Shown: piece by piece, positions 58,130-64,000 of the stretch
Layout of the letters: each line of letters starts with the position of its first letter
How positions within the stretch are numbered: position 1 is the first letter of the stretch
Notes under the pieces: generated by a model
What the model was told of the DNA's origin: nothing
Seen by the model: the letters and a program-made list of their open reading frames with translations, nothing else
Databases searched by the model: none
Made by a program: the position numbers and the translations under genes
Source of the DNA: a bacterium SCSIO 12696
Lineage (GTDB): Bacteria; Pseudomonadota; Gammaproteobacteria; Pseudomonadales; Porticoccaceae
Direction of reading: 5' to 3'
DNA length: 64,000 nucleotides
NCBI GenBank assembly: GCA_024397955.1
Contig: CP073744.1
Span: forward strand, 992,001-1,056,000

Positions 58130-58912
58130 TTAATAGACAATAAGTTTTTGACCGTTACTGGGGTTGGCGATAACGTCAATTTTTGCTCTGAACACCCGCT
58201 GCAATATCTCCGGCGTCATCACCTGTTCCACATCACCCTGTGCGGCCACCTCACCACAGCTCAATAGCATAATTTGATCCGCCAGCTGGGTTGCCAGATT
58301 CAGGTCGTGGGAGACCATCAGAATCCCCACCCCCTGACCGGAAAAATGCCGAATCACATCCACCATTAATTGGCGATGGGACAAATCAAAGGAGGACGTC
58401 GGCTCATCCAATATCAAGCAGCGACCATTTTTTGTATCGCTGTCTTCTGGTTCATCCCATATTTGGGCCAACACCCTGGCCAACTGTACCCGCTGTTTTT
58501 CACCGCCGGACAATTGTGTGTAAAAGCGTTTCGATAAATAACTGCTGTCTACCATTTGCAGTGCCGCCGCCACGATCTCCCGATCCCGTTGATGGCCACT
58601 GCTGTGAGCACTGCGCCCCAACATAACCACTTCTTCTACCGTAAAGGGAAAGTTCAACGTGGAGTGTTGCGGAAGTATCGCCAGGCGTTGAGCCAACCCA
58701 CCGGCTGGCCATTGGGCCATAGGCCTTTCCTGAAAAAACACGTCGCCACGATCACTGGTTAATTCTCCAGTGAGCACATTGAGCAAAGAGGTTTTACCGC
58801 TGCCATTGGGGCCCAGTATAACCATCACTTGCCCAGACAGCAGCAACAATTGCACATCACTGAGAATGGCTGCGCCACGCCGTGAAAGATAAATATCAGT
58901 GGCTTTCAGCAT
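58130..58912 (-). CDS. btuD: Corrinoid ABC transporter ATPase (BtuD role, HmuV-like)
   Basis: Drives import through the adjacent permease. Walker A is GPNGSGKTS, signature LSGGEKQRVQLARVLAQIW, Walker B CLILDEPTSSFD and switch His in MVSHDLN. Length 260 residues from the MLKATDIYLSRR start at 58912. The inserted stretch between signature and Walker B (DEPEDSDTKNGR) and LARVLAQIW resemble HmuV heme-transport ATPases, so sequence alone leaves substrate open. The position between btuC and btuF and the linkage to btuB and cobQ argue for corrinoid. Confidence 0.85.
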   Translation of the reverse strand: MLKATDIYLSRRGAAILSDVQLLLLSGQVMVILGPNGSGKTSLLNVLTGELTSDRGDVFFQERPMAQWPAGGLAQRLAILPQHSTLNFPFTVEEVVMLGRSAHSSGHQRDREIVAAALQMVDSSYLSKRFYTQLSGGEKQRVQLARVLAQIWDEPEDSDTKNGRCLILDEPTSSFDLSHRQLMVDVIRHFSGQGVGILMVSHDLNLATQLADQIMLLSCGEVAAQGDVEQVMTPEILQRVFRAKIDVIANPSNGQKLIVY

Positions 58913-58919
58913 GGGTGTT

Positions 58920-59963
58920 CTACCTGGCAAACCGGCGCTGCTGAATCAACAGCGACACAAAGAATGGCACACCCAGCAGAGCCGTTAAAATCCCTGTGGG
59001 CAATTCCGCCGGCGCCATAACCACCCGGGCAATCACATCCGCAAGCACCAATAAAATAGCTCCTGCCACGGCAGAAGCGGGCAGCAGGTAACGGTGATCC
59101 GGGCCGACCAACAAACGCACCAGATGGGGAATAATCAGCCCCACAAATGAGATCATGCCTGCGATGGCCACAGATATTCCCACGCCCAAAGCGCACAGAA
59201 AAATACTCCGCCGTTTTAGCCACTGCACCTGAATACCCAAATGGCGAGCCTCGGATTCACCCAGCAGCATGGCATTCAAAGCGCGACCATCGCGAATAAA
59301 CAGTGGCAATAACAGAGCCATCACTGCGGTGCCAACCGCCACTCGCTGCCAGTTGGCACCATTGAGGTCGCCCATTTGCCAAAGGCTGATACGGCGCAGG
59401 GTATCGTTATCCGCCAAATAGCTCAGCAAGCTGCTGATCGCCACCGCCAAAGAGCTGATGGCAATGCCCGCCAGCAGCATGGTGGATACGGAAGTGCCGT
59501 TGCTGGAAGTGGCCAGCCGGTACACCACCAACGCGGCTAACAAACCACCCAGAAATGCGCCCACTGCCACCCAGGGTAATCCTTGGGCGAATACGCCAAA
59601 GCCATCGAAAAACAGTGCACCAAAAACGATCATGGCGCTGGCACCGGCGGAGGCGCCAGCAGAAACCCCAATCAAGGTCGGGTCTGCCAACGGGTTGCGA
59701 AACAAGCCTTGCAACACAGCGCCGCAACTGGCCAGTACCGCACCGGTGAGAGCGGCCAATAAAACCCTTGGCAGGCGAATGGCAGAGACAATCAATGCCT
59801 GCTGGTTCAGTGATTCGCTGCTTAAACCAAACAGGTGCAGTACACCTTGCCACAGTGCCAGCGGATGAATGGAACTGGGCCCCAGCAAGCAGGCAACCGC
59901 CATTGCCACAGGCAAGAGCACCAACAACCCACGCAGCAGCTGTTTACCTTGCAGCGGACGCAC
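58920..59963 (-). CDS. btuC: Corrinoid ABC transporter permease (BtuC-like, FecCD family)
   Basis: Inner-membrane permease of 347 residues with about ten helices. Family marks include [69 protein letters not shown] and the coupling-helix segment [34 protein letters not shown]. The end ([21 protein letters not shown]) is typical. It overlaps the cobQ 3' end by 20 bases and ends seven bases before the ATPase start. Confidence 0.9.
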   Translation of the reverse strand: MRPLQGKQLLRGLLVLLPVAMAVACLLGPSSIHPLALWQGVLHLFGLSSESLNQQALIVSAIRLPRVLLAALTGAVLASCGAVLQGLFRNPLADPTLIGVSAGASAGASAMIVFGALFFDGFGVFAQGLPWVAVGAFLGGLLAALVVYRLATSSNGTSVSTMLLAGIAISSLAVAISSLLSYLADNDTLRRISLWQMGDLNGANWQRVAVGTAVMALLLPLFIRDGRALNAMLLGESEARHLGIQVQWLKRRSIFLCALGVGISVAIAGMISFVGLIIPHLVRLLVGPDHRYLLPASAVAGAILLVLADVIARVVMAPAELPTGILTALLGVPFFVSLLIQQRRFAR

Positions 59964-61437
59964 AATAGGGCTCCTTGGTGGCTCTTGTCAGGCCCGGCAA
60001 CAAAATAGACAAGCTGGTAAAATCGCAGTGTTGTTCTAGAGTATCTGCCAGTCGCTCCAGTTCCTGCTCACGTAACCCATTTAAATCGACGGTTCCCTGA
60101 GAACCACCTCCAGCCCAGCGCAACAGCGCCGCAGCGGCTTCGGGCTGGTCGAACAAACCATGGAGATAGGAACCCATTACCTGGCCGTCTTCAGCAATAG
60201 CACCATCATTGCGACCATCGGATATAACTACCAATGGTTGTTGGTTGCCACGGGTAACACCGCAGTGAATTTCATAACCTTCCACAAAAGCGTTATCCAA
60301 CACCAAGTGGCCACGCACAGGGCGCAGTTGTTTTTGTGGTTCTAATTGAGTGTCCACATCCAACAGGCCCAATCCCCTACTCTGCCCCGGCATACCTTCC
60401 ACGCCGGTTGGGTCTGCTACTGTGTGGCCGAGCATTTGGTAGCCGCCGCAAATACCCAGCACTTTGCCGCCGTAGCGCAGGTGTTTTTTAATCGCCTCCG
60501 GCCAATGGTTATCACGCAACCATTGCAAGTCGGCGCGCACGCTTTTGCTGCCGGGCAGAATAATTAAATCGGCCGGTGGAATGGGTTGACCACTGCCCAC
60601 GTAAGTCAGCTTGACCTGGGGGTTGAGTCGCAGCGGATCGAAATCTGTGTGATTGCTGATTCGAGGGAATACCGGCACCACCACATGCAGTGGCTGTTCT
60701 TCGGTGAGTATTTGGTGAGTATTGATGGCGTCTTCCGCATCCAACTGAAAATTGGGCAGGTAAGGCAGTACGCCTATCACCGGTATACCGGTTTTTTGTT
60801 CCAACCATTCCAGGCCGGGTTCCAACAGCGCAATATCGCCACGGAATTTGTTAATGACGAAACCGCACACCCGTGCCCGTTCCGATTCGCTCAACAATTC
60901 CAAAGTGCCTACCAAATGGGCAAACACGCCGCCGCGATCAATATCGGCAATTAAAATAACCGGGCAGTCCACCGCTTCGGCAAAGCCCATATTGGCGATG
61001 TCGTTTTCCCGCAAATTAATTTCAGCGGGACTGCCAGCGCCTTCCACCACAATGGTTTGATACTGTGCAGACAGGCGTTGGTGCGATGCCAACACAGCCG
61101 CCATAGCGGTTTTTTTGTAGCCGTGATAATCCCCCGCTTCCATATGGGTTAAGGCTTTGCCGTGAATAATAATCTGGGCACCGGTGTCGCTGGAGGGTTT
61201 TAGCAACACCGGGTTCATGTCCGTATGCGGCGGTAAAAAACAGGCTTGCGCCTGCACCGCCTGGGCGCGACCAATTTCGCCACCATCGCTGGTGACTGCG
61301 CTGTTCAGCGCCATGTTTTGCGGTTTAAAAGGGGCCACCTTGATACCGCGACGAACCAACAACCGACACAGGCCCGCCACCAGGATGCTCTTGCCTGCAT
61401 CGGAAGTGGTGCCTTGTATCATCAGGGTGTTGGCCAT
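59944..61437 (-). CDS. cobQ: Cobyric acid synthase
   Basis: Amidates adenosylcobyrinate a,c-diamide at four positions to adenosylcobyrate. An N-terminal P-loop-type domain ([22 protein letters not shown], then [13 protein letters not shown]) is joined to a class I-like glutaminase domain with nucleophile region [11 protein letters not shown]. Length 497 residues. It follows cobO by two bases. Within a transport operon it may complete salvage of incomplete corrinoids or be part of a wider pathway located elsewhere. Confidence 0.95.
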   Translation of the reverse strand: MANTLMIQGTTSDAGKSILVAGLCRLLVRRGIKVAPFKPQNMALNSAVTSDGGEIGRAQAVQAQACFLPPHTDMNPVLLKPSSDTGAQIIIHGKALTHMEAGDYHGYKKTAMAAVLASHQRLSAQYQTIVVEGAGSPAEINLRENDIANMGFAEAVDCPVILIADIDRGGVFAHLVGTLELLSESERARVCGFVINKFRGDIALLEPGLEWLEQKTGIPVIGVLPYLPNFQLDAEDAINTHQILTEEQPLHVVVPVFPRISNHTDFDPLRLNPQVKLTYVGSGQPIPPADLIILPGSKSVRADLQWLRDNHWPEAIKKHLRYGGKVLGICGGYQMLGHTVADPTGVEGMPGQSRGLGLLDVDTQLEPQKQLRPVRGHLVLDNAFVEGYEIHCGVTRGNQQPLVVISDGRNDGAIAEDGQVMGSYLHGLFDQPEAAAALLRWAGGGSQGTVDLNGLREQELERLADTLEQHCDFTSLSILLPGLTRATKEPYCASAAR

Positions 61438-61439
61438 TA

Positions 61440-62078
61440 TTAATAATCCACACCTTTGCGCGCTTTTACACCGCTGGTGTAGGCGTGTTTGTTGTTCTTC
61501 ACTTCGGATACGGTATCCGCCAATTCCTGCAGCGCGGAGCCACCACCTCGCCCGGTAACGACAACGGTTTGCTCCGGTGGTCGATGGCGAATGGCATTAA
61601 GTACGGTTTCTTCATCCAGGTATTTGTAGGCCAGCATATAGGTGAGCTCATCCAATACCACCAAGTGCAGGCTGTGGTCAGACAGCATGCGTTCGGCCAC
61701 GGCCCAGGTTTTTTGTGCAGCGGCGATATCACCGTCGCGATCTTGAGTGTCCCAGGTAAAGCCAGTGCCCATCTGGTAAAAACCCACTTCCGGGTGGCGA
61801 TCGCGAATAAAAAGCTCTTCACCGGATTGTTGGGCACCTTTAATAAATTGGGTAACGCCCACTTTGTAGCCATAACCGAGGCTGCGAATCACCATGCCGA
61901 ACGCCGAACTGCTTTTGCCTTTGCCATCCCCGGTGAGCAGGATCACTATGCCCCGCTCTTCACTGGCGGCGGCGATACTGGCGTCCACTTTCGCTTTTTG
62001 CTTTTGCATTTTTCGTTTGTGAGATTCGGCTTTTTTGTCGCTTTCGATTTTAGAGAGGTCGCCCATGACTATATCCAT
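61440..62078 (-). CDS. cobO: Corrinoid adenosyltransferase (CobO/BtuR)
   Basis: Attaches the 5'-deoxyadenosyl group to cob(I)alamin or cobyrinic acid diamide. The ATP loop is [52 protein letters not shown] and [41 protein letters not shown] match BtuR/CobO. The 212-residue form starts at ATG 62078 without a good ribosome site. A second in-frame ATG at 62066 is an alternative. A hairpin with a short T-run lies immediately upstream (62082-62102), which could control entry into the downstream genes. Confidence 0.95.
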   Translation of the reverse strand: MDIVMGDLSKIESDKKAESHKRKMQKQKAKVDASIAAASEERGIVILLTGDGKGKSSSAFGMVIRSLGYGYKVGVTQFIKGAQQSGEELFIRDRHPEVGFYQMGTGFTWDTQDRDGDIAAAQKTWAVAERMLSDHSLHLVVLDELTYMLAYKYLDEETVLNAIRHRPPEQTVVVTGRGGGSALQELADTVSEVKNNKHAYTSGVKARKGVDY

Positions 62079-62081
62079 CGC

Positions 62082-62102
62082 AAAAGGGGCGCAAAGCGCC
62101 CC
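62082..62102 (-). terminator. Terminator-like hairpin just before cobO
   Basis: GGGGCGC and GCGCCCC form a perfect 7-bp GC stem around a TTT loop, followed on the minus strand by four T and then the cobO ATG three bases later. It may terminate part of btuB transcription or hide the cobO ribosome site. The remaining btuB-cobO gap (to 62250) has no gene and no cobalamin-riboswitch core that I could recognise. Confidence 0.5.
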
Positions 62103-62250
62103 TCGGGCACCCCTAAAAATGCACTATTTCCGCGATAGCGGCGTTGGCGTCGTACTCGACTCCTCATGTATCTCTTATACACTGTGGGTCTCCGTGCGCC
62201 GCCGTCTTGCTCTCGTGAAAATATCACTATTTTTAGAAGCACCCTAAGGT

Positions 62251-64000
62251 TTAAAACTGGTAACGAATCGTGATTTCGCCACGACGACCATCGGTTTCAA
62301 AACGCTGTGTCGCACTTATCAAATTCACGGTGTAATCCTTGTCGAGCAGATTCTCTACCCGTGCTGACAGTTTCAGTTGATCGGTAATATCGTACACCGC
62401 GCCAGCACCCAGCAGGCCAAAGCCACCCAGGCGCTGACCGCCTCTTTCATGACGGCCCCGTTCGGCCCTCACATCCACCGAAAGGGAAACTGCGCCAAAA
62501 TCCCTACCGGCTTCCAGGTAAGCAGATACACGAGCGCGGTCGGTCAGGAATACACCAGTGGCGTCGTCGGTGGCGCTCAGGTAATCGGCGTTGGCATCCA
62601 CAAACCAGTCGCCCCAGGTAAATCCAGTGGTCACTTCAACTCCTTGCAAGGTAGCGGAGTTGATATTAATGGGACGAAAATTTTCGTCAGAGCCAATCAG
62701 GTCGTCCACACTGTTGCGGTAAGCGGTGACACTCCAATTCAGTTGGTCATATTGACCTCGCAGTGCCAACTCATAGTTAGTCGATTCTTCCGGCTGTAAA
62801 TCCGGGTTATCAAAACCGGGAAAATACAGCTCGTTAAAAGTAGGCGCACGGAACGCGCTGCCATAGCTGGCCACCAGAGACAGATTTTCGCTGAGTGCAT
62901 AACCCACCGACAGGCTGCCAGTGGTGTCGTTGCCGTAGCGCTGGTTATCGTCGTAGCGGAGATTGGCCACAACGGAAAAATCACCCAAGTTGTCCTGCCA
63001 CTGGACAAAAACCGCCGTATTATCGCGCTCGGTCTCATCGAAAGGCGTCGCTGTAATAACTTCGTCATCGTAGTAATCGACACCAGCGCTCAATTGGGTG
63101 TCGGCATCTATTGCCTTATCTACTTGGACAGAAAAACTGTTTCTACGAGTAGTGATGTCAGAGAAGAAAGCGGGGGTTACAAGACGATCGTCACGGTAAC
63201 CTAACTGAACCTTAACATCTGTGGATTCGTTAGCCTGATAAACAAAACTCAGATTGGTATTTTTCTGTTCACTGTCAGAAAAGAAACCGGTATCGGTGCC
63301 AAAAGTATTATCAAATTCAGCACGGTTCTGGGAGCGCAAATAATTTAATTGCCCAACCAGTTTATCAGTCAGTTTGTAAGAGCCATTAAACGTAATGGAC
63401 TGCTCTTCAAAGCTGTCGCGATCGTCGTTGCCACCGGTGATGATTGAGGTGCGATCAATGCCGTCCGTTTCTTCATCACTTACTGACAAGAAAAAATCGC
63501 CGCTCTGGTTGCCACCACTGATATTGGCGGTGTACTGACGGGTATCGTTGCTGCCGTAGCGAACTTTCAGTTCTGGTCTAATGCTTCCTTCCTGGCCCTG
63601 GCGAGTGAATATTTGAATAACACCACCCAGGGCATCAGCGCCGTACAAACCAGACAGCGGGCCTTTAACAATTTCGATGCGCTCAATGGACTCCAGCGGA
63701 ATGGTTTCCAAGGTTGTGCCACCGGTGGTGGCACTGGCGGTACGCACGCCATTTACCAGCACCAATGCCTGGCCAGTACTGGTGCCGCGAATAAAGGTAC
63801 CGTTCACAGAACCTCTACCACCACTGTCACGGGTGCTAACACCACTGGCTCGATTTAACAGGTCGGGCAAATCCAGAGGTTGCAAGCGTTCGATATCAGC
63901 GCGGGTAAACACCTGTGTGGCCGCCAGTACGTCGCTGACCGGACGCTCGGTGCGGGTAGCGGTAGTGATTACTTCTTCATCGATATTCGATTTGGCGAAA
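62251..64000 (-). CDS. btuB: TonB-dependent vitamin B12 receptor BtuB (5' end outside window)
   Basis: Outer-membrane receptor for corrinoids; 583 residues are visible and the start lies beyond the right edge. The visible N-terminal part reads SNIDEEVITTATRTERPVSDVLAATQVFTRADIERLQ, including a TonB-box-like EEVITTATR followed by the plug domain (LLNRASGVSTRDSGGRGSVNGTFIRGTS, IERIEIVKGPLSGLYGADALGGVIQIFT). The barrel follows, ending GEITIRYQF with terminal phenylalanine. It heads the corrinoid operon. A cobalamin riboswitch would be expected upstream, outside this window. Other TonB receptors look similar, but length, plug sequence and context support BtuB. Confidence 0.92.
   Translation of the reverse strand, partial: FAKSNIDEEVITTATRTERPVSDVLAATQVFTRADIERLQPLDLPDLLNRASGVSTRDSGGRGSVNGTFIRGTSTGQALVLVNGVRTASATTGGTTLETIPLESIERIEIVKGPLSGLYGADALGGVIQIFTRQGQEGSIRPELKVRYGSNDTRQYTANISGGNQSGDFFLSVSDEETDGIDRTSIITGGNDDRDSFEEQSITFNGSYKLTDKLVGQLNYLRSQNRAEFDNTFGTDTGFFSDSEQKNTNLSFVYQANESTDVKVQLGYRDDRLVTPAFFSDITTRRNSFSVQVDKAIDADTQLSAGVDYYDDEVITATPFDETERDNTAVFVQWQDNLGDFSVVANLRYDDNQRYGNDTTGSLSVGYALSENLSLVASYGSAFRAPTFNELYFPGFDNPDLQPEESTNYELALRGQYDQLNWSVTAYRNSVDDLIGSDENFRPININSATLQGVEVTTGFTWGDWFVDANADYLSATDDATGVFLTDRARVSAYLEAGRDFGAVSLSVDVRAERGRHERGGQRLGGFGLLGAGAVYDITDQLKLSARVENLLDKDYTVNLISATQRFETDGRRGEITIRYQF

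Noticed and set aside
62079-62250. Cobalamin riboswitch between btuB and cobO
   Set aside because: No B12-box-like core was found. The only clear structure is the short GC hairpin at 62082-62102. A riboswitch is more likely upstream of btuB, outside the window.
63910-63912. GTG as the start of the TonB receptor
   Set aside because: The frame stays open to the window edge with the TonB-box-like and plug-leading sequence upstream, so the gene is only cut by the window.

Overview
The window is 64 kb of chromosomal core sequence from a gammaproteobacterium, most likely a marine member of the Cellvibrionales or a close relative (inference from gene order and protein character; no rRNA gene is present to settle it). 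Gene content is dense and mostly essential housekeeping. Genes from 1 to about 6.3 kb lie on the plus strand. Everything from 6.4 kb to the right end lies on the minus strand. The two blocks converge on a perfect 15-bp hairpin terminator at 6314-6347.

Left part (1-9.8 kb): the last codons of a probable RND adaptor and its RND permease, then mutS and fdxA. Facing them is a large secreted ExeM/NucH-type nuclease, inserted between fdxA and rpoS.

Central part (10-41.7 kb), read on the minus strand from right to left: rpsB-tsf-pyrH-frr-uppS-cdsA-dxr-rseP-bamA-ompH-lpxD-fabZ-lpxA-lpxB-rnhB-dnaE-accA-tilS-pyrG-kdsA-eno-ftsB-ispD-ispF-truD-pcm-(DUF368 transporter)-nlpD-rpoS. This is the classical gammaproteobacterial block linking translation, isoprenoid and undecaprenyl synthesis, outer-membrane assembly, lipid A, DNA replication and the stationary-phase sigma factor. 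surE, usually between truD and pcm, is absent.

Accessory island (42-47.5 kb): an ECF sigma factor, a zinc-finger membrane anti-sigma factor, a subtilisin-like lipoprotein with an abnormal oxyanion region, and a TorF-type outer-membrane protein, apparently one operon. This is the best candidate in the window for an undescribed regulatory system. Beside it is a plausible plus-strand small RNA with a strong terminator. An MFS transporter, a small membrane protein and an unrecognised 140-aa protein follow.

Right part (47.5-64 kb): smc-zipA-ligA, a ccmH-ccmI pair separated from other ccm genes, a carbon-nitrogen hydrolase, and a corrinoid operon (btuB-cobO-cobQ-btuC-btuD-btuF) whose first gene runs off the right end.

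The intergenic gaps hold several palindromic repeats: 16016-16107 and 28398-28449 appear to be one family, and others lie at 17440-17514, 50517-50592 and 54221-54354. A 24-bp perfect inverted repeat encloses the sequence upstream of fabZ (29699-29980). No tRNA, rRNA, CRISPR array, insertion sequence or prophage was recognised.
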